A stretch of 64,000 nucleotides of DNA from Pomacea canaliculata. Taxonomy: Eukaryota; Mollusca; Gastropoda; Architaenioglossa; Ampullariidae. The notes under the pieces are model-generated. The model made no database searches, was not told the origin of the DNA, and was given only the letters and a program-made list of their open reading frames with translations. Made by a program: the position numbers and the translations under genes. Within the stretch, counting starts at the first letter, position 1. Every line of letters starts with the position of its first letter. The stretch spans positions 18,978,192-19,042,191 of the forward strand of contig NC_037603.1 in NCBI RefSeq assembly GCF_003073045.1, written 5' to 3'. Shown piece by piece: positions 1 to 11,639 of this stretch.

Positions 1-272
1 GTAGGGAGTAAGGGACATGGTGCCAATGCCAGGTAGCTGATATGATACTGTATGATCACAAATTATTTTCTGTGAATTGGTGGTTGACAGTAAACTATAA
101 TCGAGAACCTCAGAGACAAGGCTGGACAGACATAGCATGTCGGTATGGCTGCCATCTAAACTGTGAGCTTTCTCACAGAAATCCTAGACAAATGAATTTA
201 AAAAGTTGTTGTTTTCGCATGATACATACAATAAACATGCTCATTCACATACATGGTTCTCTGTTGGTGTAA

Positions 273-375
273 TAGCCTCCCTTACCATGGTCACCACCGA
301 ACCATCTACGGCCACTGAACAACAGCACAGGAGAGTCAAGCGTGTCGTCAGGGTCCACTGTGTCTAGTGGTTGCA
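273..375 (+). CDS. Ser/Thr-rich cytoplasmic exon, copy 1
   Basis: Acceptor TAATAG then an open phase-0 exon beginning PPLPWSPPNHLRPLNNSTGE and ending at AAT|GTAAGT. It aligns with the exon at 739-826 (LPWSHHYHLKPLNGSTGE), so this is a tandem exon duplication. The NSTGE/NGSTGE core is shared. No domain is recognised. If the topology is type II, it lies in the N-terminal cytoplasmic region. Confidence 0.45.
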
Positions 376-738
376 CTGAAAATGTAAGTATGTATCTAGT
401 ATGTATGGGCTTATTTCTTTATTTCTTGTCCGGGACTGGAAGACACATACTATCCACTCGTACAGGTCATCTAGAAAACTAGAGGCAGGGGCCTTTCATG
501 GGCGACAGAAACAACCCTGGATGGTGCAGTCAGTCAATTCCTTTCTTTCTGGCAAATATTTCTTCGTCTGCTCACCACGGCTTATCTTCAAAGTTTTAAG
601 AAGAATCAGACGAATAGAGAGCTGTGACGAATCTGTCTTTACATCTATTCTGTAAGTGTGGAGTATCTTTCTATATATATATACGTAACCTAATTTAATA
701 TTTGTGAACATTTATATACATTCATCTGTATTTCAGGA

Positions 739-826
739 TCCCTTACCATGGTCACATCATTATCATCTGAAGCCACTCAACGGAAGCACAGGGGAGATAA
801 GTCTGTCTTCTGGTTCTTCTAACGGC
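739..826 (+). CDS. Ser/Thr-rich cytoplasmic exon, copy 2
   Basis: The exon follows a TTTCAG acceptor, opens DPLPWSHHYHLKPLNGSTGE in phase 0 and ends before GTAAGTG. It is a diverged copy of the exon at 273-375. The matching phase (0 in) supports real splicing of copy 1 into copy 2. Confidence 0.45.
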
Positions 827-1684
827 TGTAAGTGATGTGTTATTGTGAATAGTGATAAATACGAGCAATTATGACATAGTTTCTTGCCCTATTTTGCTCT
901 GGTTGGTGCTTTTATGTCAGATGGCATTATGAGACAGATGATGATGAGTATGATCAGGTAATGTCCTACACATTCTTAAACTAGGAGTGATAATAGACTA
1001 ACGATATTTAGTTTAATCACACGTGACAGACCCAGAAAGATGTACTTTTGTTTATGTTTACAGCAGGACTCTACAGTAACCCCAGTTTTAGCATAAACTT
1101 CCATGGGTCAAGTCCGCCGAGTTCCGATCCTTGTCGGAAAATCCCGAATACCTCCGACAGGACAGACTGCGATGTATGTATTAGAGAGACTGGTGCTGCG
1201 CAAACAGAGAATGAAGGACCGTCAAAACCACACAGGTATTGAATAATAAAAATAGCTACTCACTTATACATTGAATATATTTTTTATCATTAAATTATTC
1301 TTGAAAGTGATTCAAGATATAAACTTATCATTTCCCAATCTTAGGGGCACTGTGCCCAACGGTGTGGTGGTGACAAACGTGTTCTTTATCACGTTCGTCA
1401 TCTCCAACGTTTGGATCCTGTTTCGTGCCACACCTACTTTTCTTTGAACGGGCGCGTGGGAAGACAGCAAAAGAACCAGCCCTGCAAACAAATACAAAGA
1501 AAGAACAGCGTGCCCCTAAAGAGATCTGATCCTAGGACAGCCAATCCTTGCTTGACCTTAGACATCAAACAGTCCTCTTTGAACGTGACCCCTGTCCACT
1601 TTGAACTTTACTTTTTTCTCCTTCTTAGAAATCACCTGGAGGTTATAAAAACAATTTCCTTTGAACTAAGTCTCCTAAATCTTA

Positions 1685-2307
1685 ATCTCTTTATTATCAA
1701 GTTTTAAGTTCATGATCTTCATGGTGAGACACAAAATTTATATTATAAAACTTCTCATTCAAAAATATTTATGTTAGACTTACACAGAGGAATGTTGTCA
1801 GCCCATTACAAATGATAATTGCTTCAAGACATATAATGAGTCTTCTGATACACAATGAAAATTCGGAGCCTTTTTTCTACTATTCAAAGCTCCCTCTCCA
1901 ATGAATATTAATCTGTTCAAACCTGAAAAAAATGTAAAAATTGTATTGTTGCAGACAAGATTTTCTCCAACCGACGAAGGTTCAACATCAAAGTGACGGT
2001 CCACTGCTTTAGAACTCCAAGCTAGGAAACGAAAGGCGTGGGGAAGATATGCAGATTGGTTGTGATGTAGAGACATTGAAAAAACTACTTTTCCGAAGCC
2101 ACATTGGGTTTATTGGCATAATAATAGTATTCTGATGGTGGCTGCAATTGTAGGTGTATCGTGTACATCGAACTTCAGAAAGCTTCAGTGAGAGCAATCT
2201 TTATTTGTCTTAACTATCGAGAATGGGGCTATCTCGTTTTGTTACACACTGTGACCAGTATTTACTACAACCATTTAACTTCTTTAGCCCCATTTGCATG
2301 TTTCTTT
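1685..2307 (+). repeat. Segmental duplication, copy A (decayed TM exon)
   Basis: This ~620-bp stretch aligns in direct orientation with 16735-17317, covering intron, transmembrane exon and following intron. Copy A carries small indels in the exon around 2100-2190 that break the reading frame, and the splice donor has lost a base (CAGTGAGA versus CAGGTGAGA in copy B). Homology stops at a shared TTTCTTTC near 2307. Confidence 0.85.
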
Positions 2308-3143
2308 CTTGCATTCATATCTGTTGGTATGATCTCTGTAAAATTTAATATATCTCTCTGTATACGCTGATATATCATGTCTGATTGTAAATATTTGAGT
2401 TCGTTATTGTTTTGCGTATTTAGCCTACTTAAAGAGGGATTAAGGACTTTAAATATAATATTTATTATGGTTAGAGTATTATTTCATGGAAAAAAAAGGA
2501 AAAATGTTTGTGGTTCATTGCAGATCTCGGAAAGATATACCAGACCACAGTATGTTAATTTTTAATTTCAGAAAACTGAAAAAACCTTAGGTATCTTTAA
2601 GAGAATAAAATATCAATGCGGACGACTTCGGAACTGAAGACTCAGTCACTGGGTACATGTATCTCGTAGTCGATCGGTGTCAACAACTTTTTTCTCCTCA
2701 GCTATCAGTAGAATTAAGAGATGGAGGAGAGGCCTTCTACACACCCTCTTTCGTTACTAAGCCAGTTCTAATTTTACTGGCTCTACTGCCGCCCTTTAGG
2801 CTATTTTATCGTCAGTTTTTACCTGCATCTTTCGCTCATCTCTTGACAGACAGGTCATTGACTTCTTATAGACAAGCAAGGACGGAGACAGACATTCAAT
2901 TAAAAATTAATGTAGTCACGTGACCCAGTTAGTCCTCTTATGCTACTTTGTACTCCTTTGTTTAATTAATGATAAAGCGTCTGGCAACATTCTGATCACT
3001 GCATTTCAATTGTATTTTATTGTCTTTTAAATATCCTCCACTTGCAGTCTCGTTTCAGTGTCTGTGGATGACACATTTAAAGCATCCATGGCTGATAATT
3101 CTTCTGAAGAGTTCAGTGCTTTCAGTAAAAAGTTCTGCGATAG

Positions 3144-3245
3144 CGTGAGTTACGATACTTGTGATGATGAGGAGGATGATGAGGATGAGGATGAGGATGA
3201 TGAGGATGATTAGGATGAGGATGATGATGATGAGGATGATGATTT
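3144..3245 (+). repeat. GAT/GAG trinucleotide repeat
   Basis: Imperfect (GATGAG/GATGAT)n tract about 85 bp long, starting just after the GTGAGT donor at 3145. In frame it would encode Asp/Glu, but it sits in the intron by the splice prediction. Confidence 0.8.
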
Positions 3246-3599
3246 ATTTTATGTAACGACATATCTCAGCCCTATGAACAATCTCAAGGCGCGTTTCAAA
3301 TCAGAGTAACCACAGAAGACAATGACAAATGAAGGTCCAGGACGAAGACAGTAGCAGTTTTTTTAATGGCACTTATACAAAAGGAAACGTTCATTTTACA
3401 GACGCAACAGTCTTCCAGTTCTTCGAAATATCTTTAGTCTCAAAATACAAAACTGCATATAATCCTTCCATTTCAGGCTGGTACCATCCTAGGGGAGAGT
3501 GACAGTGTGGATGTTGTAGCCTGTACAGTACATTCTCTAAGGTGAGCAATAAAAACCGAATTCTCTGATGGTGAAGCAATGGTCTTTTGTACATATCTC

Positions 3600-3635
3600 T
3601 CTCTCGCTCGCTCTCTCGCTCTCTCTCTCTCTGTT
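3600..3635. repeat. TC-rich microsatellite
   Basis: TCTCTCTCGCTCGCTCTCTCGCTCTCTCTC-type tract of about 35 bp in an intron or intergenic stretch. Beyond it, 3640-4360 shows nothing else I can name. Confidence 0.75.
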
Positions 3636-4424
3636 GCTTGTCCTACGATTTAAATTTCATTCCTTCTCTTCCTTTCTTTACCTTCCTGGTAACTGAAGGC
3701 CACAGGTCTGGTCATAGGCTACGGTTGAGTTACACGTGTACTTACCAAGCAAAAACATGATTTGTGACGATGTAGGAGAGGTCTTTGACCAAATGACTGA
3801 CTCATACACCTAACATAATAAAGTTATGTGTATTTGTGCAGCAAAGGTAGCATCGTGACAACATTATTTGAACTGCGAACCACTTTATAATATGAGCATG
3901 ACTGGCTCAAGGAAATTTTTGCAAAATTCTGGAGCCCAGGACGATGGATTCACTTTCTGGTTCAATCTTCGAATAATAAGTCTTCAATTAGCATTGCCTC
4001 CATAAAGTCCAAATTATCAGGTAAAATTCTAAAAAAGAACATAAATGTTAAATTTATCCCGGCAGCCAACTAACCAACAAACCAATCTAATCCATCCCAG
4101 CCTAATAATAAACTTAACTTATTTTTCTTCCCACAAAACAGTCTAAGCCTTTATTTTGCCCTTCTCTGTTCAATTTTTTTTATCATTTCTTTATCTCTGA
4201 AACTTTACCTGCTCTATCATACAGTATGTCTAACAATTTAATTCACAGTGTATACATCGCTGACAATCTTATAGAAAGGGTTTATGATATTGAACATTTT
4301 GATCGGTTTATTTACTATGGTAAGAAATAAATTAAACGACTTAGTTAAAGAAAACAAAATCTTATAAAATGTTGTTGTGTACCTTAACAGTTGTTTACTT
4401 CAATTTATGTCAATCAATGATACA

Positions 4425-4979
4425 ACAGATTCTACAGTTCTTGGTCCTACACTTCAAAAGTGGATTGCACCCAATCATTCTTCCTTTGCCTTACACCTAC
4501 CCAAATTATTGTGGAGAATATCAGGCTTGCACTTCCACGGGAATAAAGTACCTTCGATGTCCTGAGGACTCTGAGTTTTCTTACCATCCTTCAAGGAAAA
4601 CAGACAACACAGTGTGCGAGAGACGGTCAGAAAACACGTACTGTGGTCAGCGCAGAAGAGAGGATCTAGCGACAACGATGACGACAGCGACAAGGGCGAC
4701 AGATACGACGACGATAACCGAACGGACAGATACGGTGAAAGCCAACGCAATGACAGATGCAACAACTTCGGTATCGAATCTTTGGAGCAACACGACCACT
4801 ATGATGTTATCATACATCGTATCAGTCAATACAACGGTTGCCCAGTCCACATCTCTGCCATGTTCAACGATCTTAGCAAACAAAATGAATAACTGTGTTA
4901 AGAAAGCCTTCGTTACTTCACTATTAGGATGTAATATAATAACGGCAAGAAAATGTCTCTTTGTCTGCCCCTGTACATG
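4425..4979 (+). CDS. Cys-rich plus Thr-rich segment, possibly the 3' part of the SEA gene
   Basis: An open frame reaches TGA at 4977-4979. Around 4500-4640 it reads a Cys-spaced segment (YCGEYQACTSTG...LRCPEDSEF...DNTVCE) whose spacing is loosely like a chitin-binding peritrophin-A domain. A Thr/Ala-rich mucin-like stretch follows (4670-4860), then a second Cys cluster. It lies downstream of the SEA-like exons in the same orientation, and secreted or membrane-tethered SEA proteins often carry mucin-like regions, so it may be the ectodomain. I could not fix its 5' splice site, and the peritrophin assignment is tentative. Confidence 0.35.
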
Positions 4980-4989
4980 AGGACACAAG

Positions 4990-5870
4990 TTATGTGTGCC
5001 TGTCTTTAGTCAGGCAGTTGCGTCGTTTTAATTTCTTTTCCAAAGTTAAATAATTCATTAATTTTGAGAACAAGAAGTTACCACTAAAACGTCGGACTCC
5101 CCACCAAAAAAAAAAAAAAATTTCAGCACAACCAGGAATGAAATAACAAATGCAAAAAAGACGAATAAGGAATAAATAAATAAAATAACAAAAAAGCTTA
5201 TAGGATCAAAATCATTCAAACTAATAAAAGCTAAATACTAGGAAGTAATAAATTTCTACTTCCATTTCTCACAGATCTTCGATTTATTTCATTGTCACCA
5301 TCAGGTAAGGCGTGTCATCCCACGACCTGACACTTACCCTGACCACTGCAACAGGTTACGTGTGGTGCGTTGACGCGTGGCATACAACAGCAGCCACATC
5401 GGGTGCGGCGCCGGTGCACATTACACCACAATGGAGGACGGCCTTGCTACCGCGGGGCACCCAAACACATTCTGTCAGGTGATGTACAGATGCGAGATCT
5501 TCTGACACAGATTGAAGGTTATACGACATCTTCTCGAACATTTACAGGTAGAGACATTGAGATGGGTATAATACTAGGAACTAGTCTCATGGCTTAATAC
5601 TAGGAAAGAGTTCACGGAAGCTACATTGCTTTTAAATTTTTGTTTTTTAATTTGTGTGAAAGAAAATTAATTGTGAAACTGTCATGTTTCAGGTTTATAA
5701 AGGTCTTTTCACATAGATGGAGTGAGTGCATCAGACTTCTGAGGGCGTGTTAATATCATTTAGACATACACTGGAAATAGTTGATATCATGTGTACACTC
5801 ACAGCTTGATGAGAAGTAAACCAGAATTAAGTGTGAAAGTACTCGAACAAATTGTCAATGGGTTTAATCG
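4990..5870. other. Intergenic or intronic, no gene recognised
   Basis: Contains an A14 run at 5107-5120 and a short GC-richer patch (5290-5500) with small open frames on both strands but no convincing splice sites or domain. Confidence 0.4.
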
Positions 5871-5876
5871 AACATC

Positions 5877-6335
5877 TCTAGGACACCACAAAGTCTGCCA
5901 TGAAGAGGGAGGCACAGGTCCCATGCGCTGTCAACATTTAAGAGTGAATCAAGAACTGTAGATGATACACAAGAAGACCTAAGTACTGATGTAATGCTAA
6001 AAACAGAAATGTCAATTAGCTTTGACACAAGAAAAAACATTCCTTACAAGTTAGTTTTTGTGCAGCCTGAGACCATCTCTGATCAGGGACTGCATCACAA
6101 ATAATTGATCATGCTGAATGCAGCTGGAATCATGAGAATGTTGTGAAATTTAAGTTAAACTTTCAAGATGCTTCTTGTTTAAATAAAACTGAGCTCAAAC
6201 ATTGAAAAAATGATCAGGCTACACAGTCTCAGCATTACAACTTGAGAATGTTGTTATGAATGTTGTTGAGTACAACTCTCAAGAGTCTGCTTCTTCAGTT
6301 AAAAGTGAGCAACATTGTCTTCACAAAGTAAAGAA
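5877..6335 (+). pseudogene. Relic of a zinc-finger gene N-terminal region
   Basis: From ATGAAGAGGGAGGCACAGGT onward the DNA aligns with the start of the zinc-finger gene at 12636: the same MK-E-QVPC opening, then the same ACACAAGAAGACCTAAGT segment and Lys-Thr-Glu motifs. It has in-frame stops (TAA near 5940) and frameshifts, and no zinc-finger array follows. This is a decayed paralogue, or a duplicate that lost its array. Confidence 0.7.
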
Positions 6336-6579
6336 AGAATGGCCATGAGGGAACATTGCTTTGCCACATAATAAAGACTGACACAGAAGCATACAGTGAA
6401 CACAAAAAAGCTTGGAACTTACAGGCAGACAGAAAAATGAAATTCCTAGAATGCAAAAATGAATATATTTCATCATCACCCAAATATCAAGATATCAGAC
6501 CATCATTAGTGATATTAAATCCAACTAATAATGTAGTCTGTGTAGGGTTTGCATTATTTTCAGTTTCTAGTGACTCGGT

Positions 6580-7100
6580 TAGTAATGCGGCCAACCGTTC
6601 TTTGGGAAACGTCTGCACACACACACACAGACCACACACACACAGAAGACAGACACACACACAGACCACCCACACACAGACCACACACACATTCTGAAAG
6701 GCACCCGTTGCATAAAAACGAAGATCAAGACACACTTGCAATGTATAGTTGTAACACTCCGCCCCCGATTTGTAATTACTAAGTCTACTTGTATGCCATC
6801 GACGATCGTCAGGATGTCATTACATCGAAATCTTAATCGTTGATAGAGGTCTAAATCATCCCATGAATCGATGGGATTGGTTTGATCACGAAATATTCTG
6901 TTTCTGAGAAGATTTCTCTCCACTTCATACAACATCATTTTGGCAAAAACAAGGTCCTCCACAATATCTTCATTTCTGGTGCACGGAAAATCGTCGTGGT
7001 CAATGGGAAAAAAAGTGCTTTGGCAGTTTATTTTTGCTTCGCATACGACAATGATTGTTGTGGTACAGACGAAGTTATTTTCTTGCCAATACTGTCGAGT
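6580..7100 (-). pseudogene. PIF/Harbinger-type transposase relic
   Basis: On the minus strand ~6690-6960 reads RIFRDQTNPIDSWDDLDLYQ, then RLRFRCNDILTIVD, the N-terminal block typical of HARBI1/PIF-Harbinger DDE transposases. A frame change then gives QVCLDLRFYATGAFQ, matching the family's LRFYATGSFQ block. The coding part then runs into a CA-rich microsatellite (6613-6695) and the catalytic region is not seen. It is head-to-head with the SWIM gene starting at 7275, an arrangement compatible with a shared promoter in 7105-7270. Confidence 0.75.
6613..6697. repeat. CA-rich microsatellite
   Basis: ACACACAC tract interrupted by AGACC and GAAGAC units. It sits inside the Harbinger-type relic and probably expanded after its inactivation. 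Confidence 0.85.
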
Positions 7101-7274
7101 TATTAGCTCGAATGCCGAGAGCACTCAATACTTCGGACAATGGCAAGGAGACTTTTTTGTCCTCCACTTGACTCACGGCCATTGAAATGTATGGACCTTT
7201 TCGTAATGAGATGCGCGGAAAGAGATGCGCAGAAACAAGAAACCACCGCTACTTCCTGTTTACACTTCGCTACC

Positions 7275-8551
7275 ATGGCCGAGTCGTTTACCCCATCTGT
7301 GTCCTGTCGAAATATGCAATGCGTACCCGATATTTCGTTCAGAGATATTGAAGAATTTAGTTGCAGAAGCTCGTCAAAACGCAATCATGAGCGTGGATAC
7401 AATTATTTCGCCGAGAAATATTATTCAACGTATGGGGTAAGCAGACACTTTGCAGAGTGAATGTGCAATTGTGATTCCAGCTTTTTGTCTGAATGTGCCA
7501 CTGACTATGTCAGTCTCGTAAATATAATTGCAAAAATTAAATATATTCTTTACATCAGAAATATATTAAAACATATACTGAAGTAGTTTTGATGAGAGAA
7601 AGTTAATTTTAAGTAGTGGAAGTCGAAACGTGCATGTTTTACATTTGCGGTAAACTGACGTCTATCCAGGCTTTTTTTCTTTTTTTTAAAAAAACTTGTT
7701 TACTGTTATTTTATATAAGGTATTTTATCATTTGTGTCTGGTCCCTGTGATGCTTTTTTTCTGGTTTTTTTTTCTGCACAAGGACTTATCCGATTTAAGA
7801 AAAAAAAAGTACAGTTGCACCGAATCCCCAAAACGATGGTTGTCAAGCAGCATCTCGATGCTACAGATCATACACGAAAACTGGAATTCCACTCACACTT
7901 GAAGTTAGTGACGGTGAAAATTTTCTTCTCCCTAAAATAATTGTTAAAAGGCATAGTGAAACATAATTTCACAGGAGGAGAGAGAGAGAGTGAAAAATAA
8001 ACTTTCTTTTCCTAATGCAAATTTTCTGAAATTTTCTATGATAATGTTTTCATCAAAGAAAGCACTGTTAAATTGAAATTTTTTTATTGTGGTTGTCAGG
8101 TCTCAGTCAGTGTCACTAAAAGCAGTCTCTGATGGATGCTACACATGTGCTAATGGCCAGAGTGGGCACTGTGGACATATTGTGGGCTTGCTGTACAGCT
8201 TGCTCATTTTAAGATAACAGGAACAAACTACATTCCTGAGGTCATCTTGACAATGAAGAGGGATGATCTGAGACTATTTTTAGGTGAAATATTTTTTGTC
8301 AAGTGTTTCTTATATTAAAAATAATAGAAAATTTAGAAAAAAATTTGCCAGCAGGTATTACTTGTTTGCTGTGTAATATTCCATCATCTACATCAGTTTC
8401 TCATTTGCAGGATGCTGCAAAAACATCACTGCCCCAGACATGGCACATCTCCAGAGGAGAAAAGATAAGAGGGAGGCAGTGGATGAAATCAAAATCCACA
8501 GCTTTAAGTCTGACAAGAAGTCAGACCCTAGTATTTGCAATACATACAGGT
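7275..8551 (+). pseudogene. SWIM zinc-finger protein of a transposon (YqaJ-linked type)
   Basis: Exon 1, 7275-7436, starts MAESFTPSVSCRN, contains HERGYNYFAEKY and ends at GTAAGC. Exon ~7780-7905 contains ASRCYRSYTKTG. Exon 8099-~8215 reads CYTCANGQSGHCGHIVGLL, a SWIM finger (C-x-C...C-x-H), then a stop. Exon ~8410-8550 reads SLPQTWHISRGEKI and is frameshifted near 8470. These blocks in this order match the SWIM-finger region of transposon proteins that carry a YqaJ-type exonuclease in ISL2EU/PHIS-related elements; that family link is from memory. No YqaJ domain is visible downstream, so the gene is truncated as well as frameshifted. Confidence 0.65.
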
Positions 8552-8587
8552 ACAATCCATTGTGTTCAGAGTTTCCATCTGCCCTTT

Positions 8588-8650
8588 GTCTTGTTGAGAG
8601 TTTAAAAGCTGCCACAGAGTCTTGTTGAGAGTTTAAAAGCTGCCACAGAT
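8588..8650. repeat. 31-bp tandem duplication
   Basis: The unit TCTTGTTGAGAGTTTAAAAG plus CTGCCACAGAG occurs twice in direct tandem, nearly identical, so it is a recent slippage event. Confidence 0.85.
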
Positions 8651-8865
8651 AGTAAGTTCCTGTTGTTTGATTAAGAATTTTATTTCTTGTGTTGTACAAG
8701 ATCTGCATAACGAGAACTTTATGCTTTAACAAAAGAGACGGTCAACATTTATACTTGACAAGAGCATACAAAAGATAAATTTCATTATTTGTTTATTCTG
8801 TAAGAAATGATTCCAAATTTTTGCATTCGGAGTATAATGAGCAATAATTTAGCATGCATTATATA

Positions 8866-8925
8866 TATACACACACATCTATGTTGTCATAAATGATACA
8901 CACACATCTATGTAGTCATACATGA
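8866..8925. repeat. 29-bp tandem duplication
   Basis: ACACACACATCTATGTTGTC and following bases repeated twice with two mismatches. From here to 9690 I see no gene; there is a T run at 9180-9193. Confidence 0.75.
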
Positions 8926-9690
8926 TAATTACTCTTGCTCATCATAATAATTAATAGCCTCTGTTGCAGGCTCTGCGTCTGCTGTTGCAGTCTCTGTGTC
9001 CACGTTTTCACTGATGAAAAGGAAAAATTTTACCACATGAAATGACTAATTTTGCACAATTCACTTAGCAATATTTGACAGGGGTGAACCTGCAGTAATT
9101 TCTGCAATCAGATGAACAGAAGTGAACCTACTGAATTCAGTAAGTGACAGATCACTTGCAAGATATTTTGATATACTGATTTTTTTTTTTTTTCGTATCA
9201 TGAATACACTAGGAATGGGAGTGTTTTGTGTTTTAGCGATTTGAGTTGTGAGTTGTAAACTGAAAATATTTCCTGAGACTTGCTAATAGTCAAAGTGTCT
9301 GAAGAAGGATGACACAATTTCTATTGTTATAATGTGTTAATATTATTACATATTTTTTTCACAGTGATGATATTAAATGTGATTTATAAAAGCACTTTGC
9401 ATTTATCTTTGTATTTCTATGTGTGATTTGGACAGCAGTCTCCATGCACATCTGAACTGATCAATACTTTTTTCTTTAAAATACACATTCTCATCTTGTG
9501 TAAAGCATTCAGGTAGTTCACAATAAATGAGATTAAAAGACAAAACAATTCAGACAGTTGTAGCACGGTTGCATACCAATTTCAAAAAACATAGAATGCA
9601 ATATCCTTATACAGAAAAATGATTAAGTAATCACACTCTGTCTGTTTTCATTACAAGATCATCCATTAATACAATGCAACAAAAGTTTAC

Positions 9691-10548
9691 CTCTGATTTG
9701 TGTTGGCATTTGCTTGTGACATGGGATGGCGAACTGCAGGCTGATTTCTTTCTTTTCCACATTGGAAGTTTTTCCATGTAAACAGACTTGGTACAGCATC
9801 TGATTTAAGTCTTCTTTGTTTTCCTTTAAGGTCAAAGGGCGAAAATCTTCTGGCACAAAAGCTGCTACAAACCCTTGTCCAATTTCTGATCTGAGGAAAA
9901 AAAATATAGTCATGTTATCATAAACATTTACCAAAACACATGTATGATTTTGTCTTTAAGCCGTTTTTAAGTGATATTCACATCATTACTTTTAATCACT
10001 GTTGACTATGTTGTGAAACTAATATCCTTATATTAAAATTGTAAAGTGTAAAGGAATGGCGATTGATTCAAAATTAATTAGTCATGCAGCAGCAACAAAG
10101 ATATAGGTTTCACTACAAAATAAGTTGTAATACTGGTAGTATATGTCAGCCTTTTTGAACATTTCTGCAGCATTTTAATGTAACAGCACTTTAATAATAC
10201 AATGTAATGCGTTTTCAGTAATACGAAATGGCTATGCACATGATGTAAGTTTAAACTACGAGCACAATAGGTATTCTGAAATCATAGTTTTAAATCAATT
10301 AGAAAGATTAACGATGATTCAGATGGCATGGAAAAAAGTGATGTTGCGAAAGAAGAAAAGACTAATATAGTGATAGGGAATTTTGAAACCTCGATCATGC
10401 TTACCGAAAGAGTGGCCCTTCGTCTCTCTGAATTCTTACAAGCCAAATCTTCTTCATTTGTTCATCTTTCGGAATTCCATGAAAGGATAATGTTGGACAT
10501 TTGTAGGCTTTAACTGTACATTGAGGTACACAGCAAAATCGACCATCA
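9691..10548 (-). pseudogene. THAP-domain gene fragment, frameshifted
   Basis: Minus-strand exon 10405-~10548 reads RFCCVPQCTVKAYKCPTLSF then HGIPKDEQMKKIW, the first half of a THAP zinc finger (C-x2-4-C, then FH-x-PKDE). It ends at CG|GTAAGC. Exon 9691-9890 (CCTCAG acceptor, GAG|GTAAAC donor) should complete it. There RNWTRVCSS is legible in one frame and FVPEDFRPL in another, so small deletions have destroyed the last Cys/His ligands. THAP domains bind DNA and are common in transposases of the P and PIF/ISL2EU groups, which fits its neighbours at 6.6-8.5 kb. Confidence 0.65.
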
Positions 10549-10559
10549 TTGTTATTTTT

Positions 10560-11270
10560 AAGAGCCGGTATGGTCGAAGAACGCTACGTGCATCAACAGT
10601 AAACATCAACACCGGAAGTGGTCTGGAGTTTTTGTGGGGTGAAGGTCATCTGCATGCATAATTTTCCGAAATCGTCCATACCACGTGATACGCATCGTCG
10701 GGGACAGCTATGCAAATTTACACACATGGGCGGTAACTCTTGTGAAAAGAAAATACGGAGTTGTTAGAGATCTAAACATTTGAAACTTCTATCGACATGG
10801 TTTCATGGTGTGACTACACTTTTACGTCCACAAGTTTCACCTACACGGTATGCTTAATTCCTCTAATTCTGAGCACGGACAGACATGATTTATTTATTTT
10901 ACTTTCTTGTTTCTGTTCTGAGAGGCAGGGTTTAACATGCCTTGATTTTCAGTAGTGTGTCCGACCCACTGTAGCGGGCACGATTTTTGAGAGTTGGTGT
11001 TGTGTGGGAGGTTCACTTCCTTTCTTTTGCACGTTGTACGACCCAAACACAAATTCGTCAGCTGAATTCTTTATTGGGATGACGGCTGGCGAAGTTATGA
11101 AGACATGAAGAAACAGGCGAAGAAGATTTGGGAAGAAAACTGAGGAAGTGGAAGTGAAGGTGAAAAAAGGGAAAGAAAAAGAAAAGGAGTAGAAGGAAAA
11201 GAAGGAGAAGAAAGAAGAGAGAAGAGAAGAAAAGAGAAGAAGTAGAAGGACTTGTTGCCCTGAAATCAAA
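10560..11270. other. Intergenic region with a polypurine tract
   Basis: No gene recognised. From ~11100 to 11252 the plus strand is almost entirely A and G (GAAGAAAGAAGAGAGAAGAG-like), a ~150-bp polypurine/polypyrimidine tract. Confidence 0.6.
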
Positions 11271-11332
11271 ACAAGAAAGTTCCATTACACAAACCTCCCT
11301 AGAGCAACTTCCATCACGTACACTATACTCCA

Positions 11333-11600
11333 CATGGCATTTCCTAAACATATGCAAAAACCTTTCTATAGCAAATCCCCCACATACATTATATTCCTCA
11401 TGGCATTGCCTAAACAAATGCAAAAATCTTACTACAGCAAATTCCATCACATGCATTATATTCCTTACGGCATTGCCCAAACATATGCAAGAATCGTTCT
11501 ACAGCAAATTCCCTCGCATACATTATATTCCTCATGGCATTTCCTAACATATACACAAATCTTACTACAGCAAATTCCATTGCATACACCTCCTTTCTCC
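11333..11600. repeat. 67-bp minisatellite, about four copies
   Basis: The unit begins CATGGCATTKCCTAAACATA and ends CATTATATTCCT. Copies start near 11333, 11399, 11466 and 11533, with a partial unit upstream from ~11290. Because 67 is not a multiple of three, the copies fall in different frames; the open frames across it are incidental. Confidence 0.85.
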
Positions 11601-11639
11601 CTCGAACAAGTTTAACATCAGAAATCTCCATGATATTAT

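Larger units (their letters stand above)
273..3541 (+). pseudogene. Degenerate type II membrane protein gene with SEA-like exons
   Basis: Likely exons: 273-375 and 739-826 (duplicated Ser/Thr/Gly-rich exons), 921-957, ~1063-1232, a transmembrane exon ~1955-2190, and two SEA-like exons, 3059-3144 and 3477-3541. The TM exon ends in phase 1, and the 3059 exon opens in the matching phase to read VSVDDTFKASMADNSSEEF, which looks like the start of a SEA domain (an extracellular, often self-cleaving module). The 3477 exon continues with a GESDSVDVVACTV strand-like segment. A SEA domain after the only TM helix implies a type II topology. The TM exon is frameshifted at several points relative to its intact copy at 17003-17196, and its donor has lost a G, so I call the gene broken. 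The 921 and 1063 exons do not join in one open phase. What the protein does is unknown. Confidence 0.5.

Noticed and set aside
3144-3245. Acidic Asp/Glu-rich protein tail
   Set aside because: It begins exactly after a consensus GTGAGT donor and is a trinucleotide repeat with an early stop, so intronic.
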